Assembly (NCBI GenBank): GCA_027574665.1
Contig: CM050662.1
Span: 4,432,501-4,496,500 of the forward strand
DNA: 64,000 nucleotides
Direction: 5' to 3'
Source of the DNA: Rhynochetos jubatus
Lineage: Eukaryota > Chordata > Aves > Eurypygiformes > Rhynochetidae
The number at the start of each line of letters is the position of its first letter. The stretch's first letter is position 1. Shown here one piece after another: positions 12,653 to 22,900 of the stretch. The notes beneath the pieces are model-generated. The model saw only the letters and a list, made by a program, of their open reading frames with translations. It was not told the origin of the DNA and ran no database searches. Both the position numbers and the translations under genes were made by a program.

Positions 12653-12694
12653 CAGCTGCACAGCTGAGTGAAACAGCTGTAATGTTGTCAGCTG
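12653..12694. promoter_or_regulatory. Cluster of four CAGCTG E-boxes
   Basis: The palindromic hexamer CAGCTG occurs at 12653, 12661, 12674 and 12689, four times in 42 bp. CAGCTG is a preferred core for several bHLH factor families (myogenic, proneural and achaete-scute types). The site count is read directly from the sequence. A role as an enhancer is inference. Confidence 0.4.
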
Positions 12695-12699
12695 GAGTT

Positions 12700-14390
12700 A
12701 TTTAAAACTTATTGACGTTTGATAGGATTATCAAATAACCTACATTATCCATGTTCACTAATATGTAGTCAAGTTTTTCCTCTTGAACAACAACTGAGGA
12801 GGACTGTGCTGTTGGAAAGAAAGCAGCCTATGGATACAGACCATGGCAGAGAACTCTTGCCTGTTAGTATGTTAGTATGTGTCTGTGGGATGGGCCTTGA
12901 TGCTCAACATAGACCTGACTGCTCTTGTTGAAGTCAACAAGTGTATTACCAGGGATTTTGGCAAGAGCAGGGCTGAACCACAGTGGGTACCTATGAAAAC
13001 TGTATTGGAAAGGTGACACTATCAGAACCTAGAAGAACACTAATGTTTAAGGCCTCTATTTTCTAAAGCATGTACTCTGTTTCCTCTTTATTAATACTGT
13101 ATTTTGGTGCCATTGAAAGCCACTGAAATATTTGTTTTTAGGGGAATTTGGGACTGCCTTTGGTCTTCCAGGAAGCTCTGTAGAGGTGTGGTTGACTTCA
13201 GTATGAGCAGTGAAGCTAGTCTGCAAACTTCACTTGAAGTTTTTTCTGTGTTTGTGACGGAAAGATGGAAAAAAAGCTGTACTCCTTTATCTCTGTTTCA
13301 GTTTCCATTGTGGTCCATGCACGCTCCTTGAGTCTGGAAGAGGGAACGTACGGATTCTTTGGAAGAAGACTTTGTTATCCAGATAAAAATGTGCATTTCA
13401 GAAGCAAAACACATCTGAGCTGCAGCATGGCAAGTTCAAAGTCAGTGAGGGGAATTTATGGGAAGCAGCTGCAGGTTGTCTTTGGGAATTAGGAACAGAA
13501 CTTACTTGAGGATTTGACACAACAGGTTTACTCAGTGTGATTAGGTAAAGAAAGTTAATGTCTGCTTTTAATAACAAGAGCAAGTAGCAGAGGTGGCAAA
13601 GTATTTTTAATGACATCATTTGCCCAGCTGTTTTACACATCTGTAATATGGAATGTCGTTCCACTTCTGTAACACTTCATCCTTGCTCTTCCACACCTTT
13701 GGGATAAGGGATAAAGTTACCTGTCTGGAAGGGAGCAGCCTGGGAAACACTGGTATTTGCAGTTAGTTATCAGCGTTGGTCATGTTAAAACATTGGCTAA
13801 GGCATATTGCATTAGGTGTATATTTTTTTCCAATGTGCTAATTACTTCACTGTGAATTTGGCACTTATGGAGAGATCCCTGTGCTCTCGGCCAAGCTTAC
13901 ATCTAGGAATGAAACATTTGCAGCAGCTGCAAAAATGTTTTTACTTATTTAGAGCATTACAATGTTTTATAGCCATGAATAATGACAAGTATATAAATCA
14001 CTCATTAATTTGTAGTGTTAGATGCTTCTCCTTACAGTGTCTGAGACAATGATGGCATGGCCAGGATATGCTAGGTGGCTGCAGTGCCTTTATGTGCAAG
14101 CACGGGTGTTGGCTGCATCCATAGGGTCTGTTTCAACTCCTGTTAAATTCAGTGAGATTTCCATTTGAGCAGGCTTTGAGTCAGGGTCCTTTTCTCTCTT
14201 TTGTGAGGACGGTGTAGCCCTGCACAATGACCATTAAGGTGGCGCCTGGGCTCCTGTTTTCAAAAGGCCTTGTTTGGTGAAGATATCATGGCCAAGTTAG
14301 GATGGGTTTGTAACTGCTTCCAGAGTGTTACCGATTTAATTCGATTGCGTACTAGAAAAGAAGAATATAATTATAAAGTCTCTTATGTTA
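12700..14390. other. Unique sequence, no gene seen
   Basis: No repeats are recognised. A small direct repeat (TTAGTATG twice) occurs near 12865. An AT-rich block with homeodomain-like cores lies around 13930-14020. Open frames of 60-90 codons are unremarkable. Confidence 0.5.
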
Positions 14391-14535
14391 TCACAGAACG
14401 ATTTGGGTTGGGAGGGACCTTAAAGACCATCCAGTTTCAATCCCGTGCCATGGGCAGGGATATCTTCCACTAGACCAGGTTGCTCAACCCTGCTCCAACC
14501 TGGCCTTGAACACTTCCAGGGATAGGGCATCCACA

Positions 14536-14569
14536 GTTGCCCAGAGAATGCTCACATTCTCTGGGCAAC
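14536..14569. repeat. Perfect 15-bp inverted repeat inside the CR1
   Basis: Arm GTTGCCCAGAGAATG (14536-14550) is separated by CTCA from arm CATTCTCTGGGCAAC (14555-14569). The right arm is normal CR1 sequence. The left arm is an extra, inverted copy of it, inserted where CR1 copies normally read straight from 'catccacag' into the right arm. Confidence 0.95.
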
Positions 14570-14692
14570 CTGTTGCAGTGCCTCACCACTCTCTTCATGA
14601 AGAATTTCTTCCTGATGTCCTATCTCAATCTCCCTGCTTTCAATTTAAACCCATTACCCCTTGTCCTGTCACTACAGGCCCTTGTAAAAAGT

Positions 14693-14701
14693 CCCCCCCC
14701 A
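14693..14701. repeat. C9 homopolymer in CR1
   Basis: A run of nine to ten C residues sits at a position that is C-rich in many CR1 copies. It is a likely site of length variation. Confidence 0.7.
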
Positions 14702-15135
14702 GCTTCCTTGTAGGCCTCCTTCAGGTACTGGAAGGTGCTGTAAGGTCTTCCCGGAGCCTTCTCTTCTCCAGGCTGAACAAGCCCAATCCTCTCAGCCTGT
14801 CCCCATAGCAGAAGTGCTCCAGCCCTCTGAGATTCTTTGTGGTCTCCCCTGGACTCACTCCAACCAGTTGATATCCTTCTTATGCTGAGGGCTCCACAGC
14901 TGGACACAGCACTCCAGGTGGGGTCTCACAAGAGCAGAGCAGAGGGGAGAATTCCCTCCCTTGACCTGCTGGCCACACTTCTGATACAGCCCAGGATACG
15001 GTTGGCTTTCTGGGCTGCCAGTGCACACAGCTGGCTCATGTTCAGCTTCTCATCCCCCAGTACCCCCAAGTCCTTCTCCTCAGGGCTGCTCTCAATCCAT
15101 TCTCCACCCAGCCTGTGCTTGTATTAGGGTATTTG

Positions 15136-16785
15136 GGAATACTTCCCATAGCATGGAAACAAGGCAAAGCTTGATGAATCTGAGTAAGAAAAAGCAGGTA
15201 AAAAATTCAGCTATGAGAAGCTAATGTTTTTGTGTTGGTGTAGCTCAGCAGAGGAGGGGTTAACACGCACCAGAGGTTTTTCTGCAGCGGGTGCATGGAT
15301 CCGTCCTGGGATGCAGAGGGATCAGGGCTGCCTGGAATGCAGCATGGTGCAGTTTGCAGAGCGCGGCCGGCTGCCAAGCCATTTAACAGTCGGCTGTTTT
15401 TGTTGAAAAGGCAGCTTGAAAAGTTAAAACCTTCTGATTTTTTAAAATCAGCTGGAGAACATTATAGTCACGCAGAACTGAAGGCAGACAACTCGTTAAA
15501 ATTAGCATTGGGCCATAATTAAAAACATGCTGGGGGAAAAAGACCATGAGAAGAAACAGACTCTTGGAAAGCTCCTGACGTTGCTAGATGTCTAAATGGA
15601 AATGTAGCTTGCTAATTGATTTAAATAATTGCTAGGTTACTACATGCTTCACCCGCTGCAGTAGATACCAAAGCTGCTGTCCTGTGCGTGATGGAGCCCC
15701 GGTAATCGTGTCTCGCAAGCCTGGAAACAAATAAAGGACTTTTCTGAAGGTGAGCGGAGAAACCAGCTCATGCCATGACCAGGCTCCCCTGCACCATGCT
15801 GGGGAGAGACTTGTTCCTCCTTTCCAAAATTTGTTACCAGTCTTTCATTTTTCTGTGTGACAACTTTACTTTCCATGACATTTGGTAACTGGCATCACTT
15901 AGGCATTTGCTTGGCAGTTGGCATCCTACTCTAGGACTCGTCTGGAGGCAGTGAGCTACCTTCAAGGGTAGATTTGATCCATGCCAGTCTGCGGGTTCAT
16001 ACCTGGTCCGTGTTTAAGACTACAAGCATATATATAGGAAAGATGACTTTTGGGGAGGGGGTAACTCAGACTTGAGTTCTTCAGCCTTTGGTGAGAGTGC
16101 AGATGATGACCACTGGCACTGCTGACAGGCTTGAGGCCAACTTGAGTGGAGGGGGCAAAACTGGACATTCTGGATCAGTACCAGCTTATATTGTGGTGGG
16201 ATGGGTGTAGTATGACCATTCCAGCCTGCTTCCTGTTGCTGTGTTCCTGTCTGCAACACTAGACCTATTATTTGTCAACCAAATGTCCTGAGCTTCCACT
16301 CAACCTGCTGCTCTCACCCTGTACCATAAGGGTCAGTAAAACTAGGTGTAGGAGTGAGGTGTAGTCTGAGTCTTCAGCAATGCATGTGTTTGCAAGGGCT
16401 GTGGGATCCGAAGGCAGTGAAGTTGGGGAATATAGGTTGTGTCTATGATGGCTGGCAATGCAGAGGCATGATGGCAAGTCAGGGAGCACATTTGGCACCT
16501 GTTTGCTCCCTGTTCAGGTTCCTGAGGGTGGTGTAGGTGTAAACACAGGGAGTACAGTCAATTGGCATGGCCATCAGGTGCATTTGGAGTGTCGTTGCAG
16601 AAAGAATGGGGTTATCAGCATTTATACCTGCACAAGGAACTTCTCTGCTGGGTAATGTACTGTTTCTTTTCCATTTGTTCTGGAAAAGATGCTTGGATTT
16701 ACAAAAATTATCTTCTCCTATAATAACTTTTTCTCAAAAGAGACATCATTACGACTTGAACACTACCTCACACAGTCTTGCATCC
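15136..16785. other. Unique sequence with a possible conserved noncoding block
   Basis: No gene is recognised. Positions 15360-15640 stand out for homeodomain-type cores in otherwise repeat-free sequence ('taaaattagcattgg', 'ccataattaaaaac', 'gctaattgatttaaataatt'). This composition is common in vertebrate conserved noncoding elements, but conservation cannot be judged from one genome. Confidence 0.3.
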
Positions 16786-17520
16786 TGGCTTCAGATGAAC
16801 AAGCAGGTCAAGTGAATCCCTCTCCTTATCATATTATTACACCTGATTTTGTAATGCTGCTAATTTTGCATCCATCCTGTCCCATTTAGGGGGAATTTTT
16901 ATTTCATAGCTATTGCATATGGTCAGGAAGTGTCCCTTTCCACACATCATAATCCATTTTTCGGTTGGCTTCTATTGTATCACACAACATAAGTGTGAAA
17001 AAACCTCTTCTCATTCAGTCTCAAGAAGCCCCATTTCATACCATCATCCCACGGAGTCTTGTGGTTGGTACGTGTTGTTACGAAGATAACAAATCCCACT
17101 TCACAGCCTTGTGTAAGACCTACTGGCTTCAATTACGCGTGGTAACTCAATGACTACCCTATTAAAATCATAACACAATTTATATTGGCTTTTACTGCGC
17201 AGCGTAACATGACGATAGGCCCTTTTCATGCGCTGCCTTTTGGCTTTTTCAACAAATCGAAATGTCACAGCCCACCTTTTTATATTCTAATGTAATGAAC
17301 TCTTTCCACAGCTCCATCTGATGCTTATTGGCTTCTATGAGAGATCTTACTGCTAATTTAATGAGTCCCTCTTTGCATCATAATGTAATTCATGCTGGCT
17401 TTTACAGCATATCCTCGCACACCAGTGCCAAATCATATTGTGTCATAAAGCTAAGTGGCTTCTAATGGACATCACACCTCTGTAACCCTGTCCACGGGCT
17501 GTAACAGCTGTCTCTGCTTC
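16786..17520. repeat. Degenerate nested tandem repeat (about 70-bp subunits, about 215-bp units)
   Basis: The core TGGCTT recurs at 16786, 16966, 17124, 17186, 17241, 17329, 17396 and 17456. Every third core in the best-preserved part (16966, 17186, 17396) is preceded at the same distance of 19 bp by ATCATAA, then a few variable bases and a partly kept ATT-containing segment (starting at 16947, 17167 and 17377). This gives longer units of 220 and 210 bp, each holding about three subunits. The segments leading into these sites also match ('aatgactaccctatta' at about 17148 and 'aatgagtccctctttgc' at about 17360). The block is repeat-derived and strongly diverged, and I do not recognise it as a named satellite or transposon. 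Confidence 0.6.
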
Positions 17521-17690
17521 TCTAACATGTTGCAGAAGCCCGGCAGCTCTGCAGACCGTCGGCTGCAGACGTGAGCCCTGCCAGGGCTCGCCTGGCAGAC
17601 TGCTGCAGCGTGTGCTGGGCTGCTGCAGCAGCCTCACATGCGGGCGAAATGCGTGTCACAGGCATGCTTCGAAGGCTATTCTAGAGAAAC
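17500..17690. other. GC- and CpG-rich patch with palindromes, next to the tandem repeat
   Basis: Base composition shifts abruptly from AT-rich repeat to GC-rich sequence with several CpGs (around 17496, 17541, 17558, 17570, 17589, 17608 and 17642-17652). It contains a perfect palindrome, GAGCCCTG-C-CAGGGCTC (17573-17589), and a run of CTGCTGCAGC-type motifs (17599-17632). No coding feature is evident. Confidence 0.5.
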
Positions 17691-19544
17691 AATGCCTGCC
17701 ATTGAACAGCTTGAACTTGAACAGCTCCCTTGGTCCTTCTTGGTTATCACACAAACAGTGGGCTGAGGTCCTTTTCTCTCTTTGTGTGTTTTAAGCACAT
17801 GTAGGGTTTATCCTGCATAAACTTCCAACCAGGCGTTTATTCGCTTCCTTAACAAACTATGATTTCAGGGCTAAGATGATTGTTATTTTTCCACTCCCAA
17901 ATCCCAAATCCAATTTTATATTGGAAAATTCCTTTTCCGGTTTTTGTATTACTGGCAATTTGAGCACCCTTGTCTGAAGGTAGAAGAGACCGTGCCCCAG
18001 TGTTCTCCTCTCCTGGTGCTCAGCGCTCCTGATCTAGGTCCCCGCTGTCCCAGAAGTTGCTAGGGGGCTAAGTACGGTATTTCACTGACTTCTCTTGAAG
18101 CCTTTAAATGTTCTGCAGAGGAAAAGGATACCCAAATATTTACTGCTCCAAGCTGGAACATGAAATAGCATTGGTTTCAAGGTATGCAGTAAGTCTGCTG
18201 ATTTAGAGCCTAATACTGGTTCCCCTTAAAGTGTCTCGATAGGGTTTACATATCTTAAATATTATCAGTATTGTAAAGTAGATGCTAAAAGTGGGATTTA
18301 TTTTCCCAAACTTCAAATGCATACATCTTGTCTAGTCCCCTTAGCTTGCATTTGTAGGTGGAAGGGAGAAACGACAATGTCAGTACATGAGCATTGGATT
18401 TAGTATTGAAAACTTGTAGCTGAGGTGACTTGCTCCTGAAAATGTTTTCTTTCCACTGATGGAAAATGGGTTCTGATAACTAGTTAAATGGAGAATCCCA
18501 GTCTTGCTAAGATGCCTGTTTGTAACAATATCATGAGCAGGTACAGTAAATTACACATTTGCGATTTTCCCATCATGTCTTCTATTATTTTAAAGTTTTC
18601 ATCAACTTGTAATCAGCTTTTCTCCTTTCCTTATCTGGTCCCTTGTAGCCCATTTCCCCTCAGCCCTGCACCCTTTTTTGCCCAACCGACATACCTCCAA
18701 GGTGGTGCTGGTTGTTACTGAATGCTGATTGCCAACGTTCAGTAGCATCTTCCTTCTCCAGGTCCTGGAGAAGAGCTGGTGAAGTGCAGAGCAGCAGCCT
18801 AAACGTGTGAACGTGTGCAGTGCTGGGAAGGAGGTGCACTGGGAGACCACTGAAGGATTAGTGATTCTGACACATGGCTGATCATTTCTGAATCCCCTTA
18901 ATGAGCTGTGTGTTCCCCCCAATTCTCCGTGGTGCTATAAAAGAGTGATCCATGGCCAGGGCTTTGGGTTGCTGTGGGATGTTCTAAGTGAGCTATCATT
19001 ATAACTTTTCATAAATCATACTTTTTGTTTATTGCGTTACAGATGATAGATTTGATAGCAATCATTTTATAACTGAGCTCCTTTTAACACTGTCATGGGA
19101 TTTAATTCCCTGTAAAAAGGTAATTGATGAACTTTTGCTTTGTACAGGACAACCTATTCTAATTGCTCCTCAAGCTTTGGTAAAAGAAAAACTGATATGT
19201 CAAAACTTTTTGCAGAAATATGAGCTTCTGATGGCATTGTTGCTGCTCCTCTCCAGGTGTGAAGCTGGGATTGCTCATGTCCCTGTTCTCTTCTGCAGGC
19301 TGGGTTCATCAGTCAGATTATATCGACACTGATGGGTGATGACCTGAGCTTCCCGTGAGATGTATTTTAAGTGGGAGGGAAGATCGTGGTACATGTCGGA
19401 GTATGAAATGAGATTCATGAAAGGTGGTGGGGTCAGAGGAGTCAAGCTCCTGTAAGTCAAGCTTGCTATTTCAACAATGCACAGACTCTCAGAGTAGCTG
19501 AGGTGGGGGTGGGGGGGAGGCTGGATTGGGGGTCTCCGATAGGT
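17691..19544. other. Unique sequence, no gene seen
   Basis: A pyrimidine-rich stretch occurs at 18610-18690. Overlapping open frames at 18600-18920 (up to 106 codons, minus strand) show no recognisable domain. Confidence 0.5.
19502..19532 (+). repeat. G-rich tract with quadruplex potential
   Basis: Runs GG, GGGGG, GGGGGGG, GG, GG and GGGGG occur within about 31 bp, immediately beside the older CR1 fragment. The long final loop makes any quadruplex imperfect. Confidence 0.6.
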
Positions 19545-19915
19545 CCAGCGCCCCTGTCCAGGCTGGCTCATCTAGAGCATGTGTCTCTCAAGTGTGGCCA
19601 GTCGAGTCCTGAATTAGCACTGAGGATGGAGACTCCACAGCTGCTCCAGGCAGGCTTTCCAGTGTTGGACTATCCTGCGATGTTTTCCTTATCTTTAAGT
19701 GGATTTCCTGGGTGTGAATTTGTGCCCGTTGCCTCTCATCCTCTGACAGGGCACCACTGAGGAAAGCCTGGCACCGTCTTCTGATAAGACCCACTGATAA
19801 GACTTCCTGAGCCTCCTCTGCTGCAGGCTAGACAGTCCCAGCTCGCTTGGGCTCTCCATGCAGGACAGAGGCACCAGTCTCTTTATCATCTTTGTGGCCC
19901 TTTGCTGGACTTGGG
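19545..19915 (-). mobile_element. Older, diverged CR1 LINE fragment, minus strand
   Basis: This comes from a different CR1 subfamily or an older insertion than the other minus-strand copies. Identifying segments in order are 'ctggctcatctagagcatgt', 'ggatggagactccacagctg', 'tttgtgcccgttgcctctca', 'ggcaccactgaggaaagcct', 'gataagacttcctgagcctc' and 'atctttgtggccctttgctg'. The boundaries are approximate because both ends fade into unique sequence. A 136-codon minus-strand frame (19695-20105) runs through it and is explained by the repeat. Confidence 0.85.
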
Positions 19916-22900
19916 GTTTACCAACAGCGCTTACACACCACACATTAACGTTGGAAAGACCGTTGTGTTCCCTTGAGCTCAGCTTTGAATGGAGGCTGCT
20001 GTGATCACCGAATGTAAAGCATTGGCAGTGTTCACTTTTCAGTGGAATGCATACATATTCTGTGTGGTAACTTGCATGGCTGGGGTGGGTGCCGTAGTAA
20101 TACACAGAGATGTCAGTGTAGGTAACTAGTGTTGCGTGGACAGAGCTATAATGTGAAAAAGGATGTCACTGCTGAGTACCACTGTTTCTCTCAAGCATGC
20201 TGAAAACATGATAAATTGGAAAGCATTATCACTTTAACATTTAGGGTTTTAGTGAGAGTTACAACTATATAGATGTAGAGAGGTAGAGCTTGGTGTGCAA
20301 GTTCATTTTATCTTTATTATCTGTGCCTGCTAAATTAGATAGTTGTACTATCTCCTTATCTACGTGAGTTACCTATTACCAGTTATTTGGCACAGATGAT
20401 TGACTTTTTCTGTAACAATATAATCTATGCACTGTGTGAAAGGAAGGACAGACAATTTGAATAAACAGATGTAGAAACTGAAATCGTAATTCTGTTGATT
20501 ATTTTATGGAGACTGGTATTGTAGCTAAAATAGTAAAACTAAAAAGCTAGAGGAAGTTTCATACTAGCATATCTTTCCAGGAAGTGAATATTGCCTCCTT
20601 GTGTGTCCTGCTGAATGGGGCTGTTACAACAATCCGCATGGCACGTCCCGCACCCCAGCTAAGGAGGCCTGGATGTGACGGCTCTGTTGTCCATCCTTAG
20701 AACTTGTGGGGTAGGTGCTGCTGGGAAATGTGAGCCATTCTTCTCCAGCTCTATTGGTTTTTTAGACAGTTGGTATTTTGGCGTTCAGTCTGAGCTAGCT
20801 TGCCTGAAGCAAATAAGAGTAACACTCACTTGGAGTGAGTGAAGTGATTATTTAATATTTTCTAACTATTTTTGAGTCATGTGTGAGATGACCCTCATAT
20901 TTGTTGGGCAAGTATGCAAAAAAGATGATCCAAATCTTCACCTGGATTAAACTGCTCAGTTGCTCAGTTTGTTGAAGTGCAAACTCAATTTGTGGCATGT
21001 GGGCAGGGAACAAGTGAGCTGGCTCATGCAGCAAACCTGTCTGCCTGCAGCCCCCCCAGTGACTCACGCACCCAGCTGCCATCCCCCCTTTCAAGTCTCA
21101 TATTGCAGATTGCAGGCACAGGCAGGGAGTCAAGGGACTCTGGTCACACCTGCACTGTGGACAAGATAGCTGGATCCCACATCCTCATATGGCAGCAGAG
21201 GCAGTCCAGAGTCTTCCCCCCTTGTTATGGATAGATCCAGAATGTGCTGGTGTTAAAAGCAGGCACTGCAGGACTTGTTTTTTATTCCTAAGCCCCAGTC
21301 TTACTTGTTACTTAATTTTACAAGTTGGAGAACTCTGCACTTGGTTGGTAAGTCTAGACAATTTATTTACTAAACTCCTCTGGCTGCTTAGATACTGAGC
21401 TGGTTTGTGTATTCAGTCCTGTTATGAAACTGTTCTGGTGGTGAGCAGATCCCTTAGGTACAATAAGCAGGACGAGTAAATACCAGCCTGTCTGGCAGTG
21501 CTGGCACTGCCATTGGTGAGCCAACCACCAGTCCCTCCGGGCAGCATTATCACCCTCAGAGCAGATGGGAAGCAGTCCCTGCAGCAGAGAGAGCTTGCAG
21601 CCATGGTGACGGCAGAGAGAAGATCTCAACCCACTGGAGCGGGCGTGTGTCAGCGATACTGAGAATGAGACCTTTTATACATCTCCTGGTTTTCAGATCC
21701 AAGTGATCATTTAGCTTTGCCCATGCTGGAGGATCTTGCTATGTGTGTATTTATGTGCATTGTCCAAGGCAAGGCTAGTCCTGGAGTCTCACTTAAGGTG
21801 ATAGCCCATTTCCTCTCTGCTCTCTCCACCCTGCCAGCCTGTCTCCCTTGTGGATAGCTACGCCAAGACGAAAACCAGTGTTTTGCATAAGCAGAATGAT
21901 CTCTCCTGCTGACAGCAGAGTACGTGAGCTCCTGCACCTCACAGAAGCGAAGCACAACTGAAGCAAGTGCACAGTGACTAACACCACAGTTCTTTTTGGC
22001 CGTAGCAGGTGATGCAGAGAATGCCCCATTCCTGCTGCTAATCTGGCAAAGTAGGTTTTTATCTCCCACTCCTGCCCAGAGAAAGGAAAGACGCCTTTGA
22101 AATTCCCTTTACCTTCTTTCCTAAGACAAGCTCTTTTCCCAGCTGAAGGATCAGACTTTGCTATTACTTGCTGGGTGTGCCAAAAAAGCCACCTGCTTGT
22201 GTGCAGCCCTGTAACTCCCTTCCATAAACATCTGACGTCCTCTGCTGAGATGTGCTGTGCTCATGGGGCCATGGTCCTCACGCCTTCTGCTCTGGCCCCG
22301 GGGTGTGCTCTGCTCCCCTGGTCACTGCAGCACACGAGGAGGGAGGAAGGGGCACTCCAGGGGCTGTGGTCCAGGAGAGGACTGGTGCTCAATAACCTTT
22401 GCCTAAACCTTGTAAAGATAGTGGTGAAAATAAAAAAATAGAATTAACTGCTGGTGGAGTGCTGCTTGCTGTCTGAGAATTTTGTTGTTAAAAGGGAGAT
22501 TTCTGGAGCATTGAGAGATTATGCAATGATGTTGCAATGATGCTTTTTTTTTTTTTTTTTTTTTTATGGGACATGATTTTCCTAGAGCTGGTGGATTATA
22601 AGAATACAAAACAGTGGCTTGATGAGGTTGTCATCTTTACACAGTTTGCATTGCATTTACATATAACTTCTTACTATGTCATGCTTACTACCTTTATTTA
22701 GTACATCAGAATTTGCCAGGACTGTGATCTTGGAACCAACGGATCAAGATATGGAGGATAACGTTTGGATTTCCTGCATTGGAAGGACATTATGTAACCT
22801 ATTCAAAGGAGAGAAAGATTGCTGTTTCAAGTTTCAGCTATAGCTATAGAGGTTTGATACAAAACCAGGTGAATTAAACTTCAAAAGCTTCCAATCAGAT

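Larger units (their letters stand above)
14391..15135 (-). mobile_element. CR1 LINE, longest copy in the window, minus strand
   Basis: This is a CR1 copy of about 745 bp in reverse orientation. The 3' end lies at the left ('tcacagaacgatttgggttg', then 'ggagggaccttaaagaccat'). The element continues past the common truncation point through 'ggtggggtctcacaagagca' and 'ggctttctgggctgccagtg' to 'ccattctccacccagcctgt' at the right. It therefore reaches further 5' than the other copies but is still only a small part of a complete CR1 and encodes no intact reverse transcriptase. A perfect hairpin at 14536-14569 interrupts the usual sequence (separate entry). Frames of 95-100 codons within it are by-products of the repeat. 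Confidence 0.94.

Noticed and set aside
14506-15127. Frames of 95-100 codons on both strands
   Set aside because: They lie wholly inside the CR1 LINE at 14391-15135 and are explained by the repeat.
19695-20105. 136-codon minus-strand frame
   Set aside because: Most of it is antisense or sense decay of the older CR1 fragment.
22523-22565. T22 run as the tail of a minus-strand processed pseudogene
   Set aside because: No recognisable gene copy lies on the minus strand next to it, and a homopolymer alone is not evidence of retroposition.
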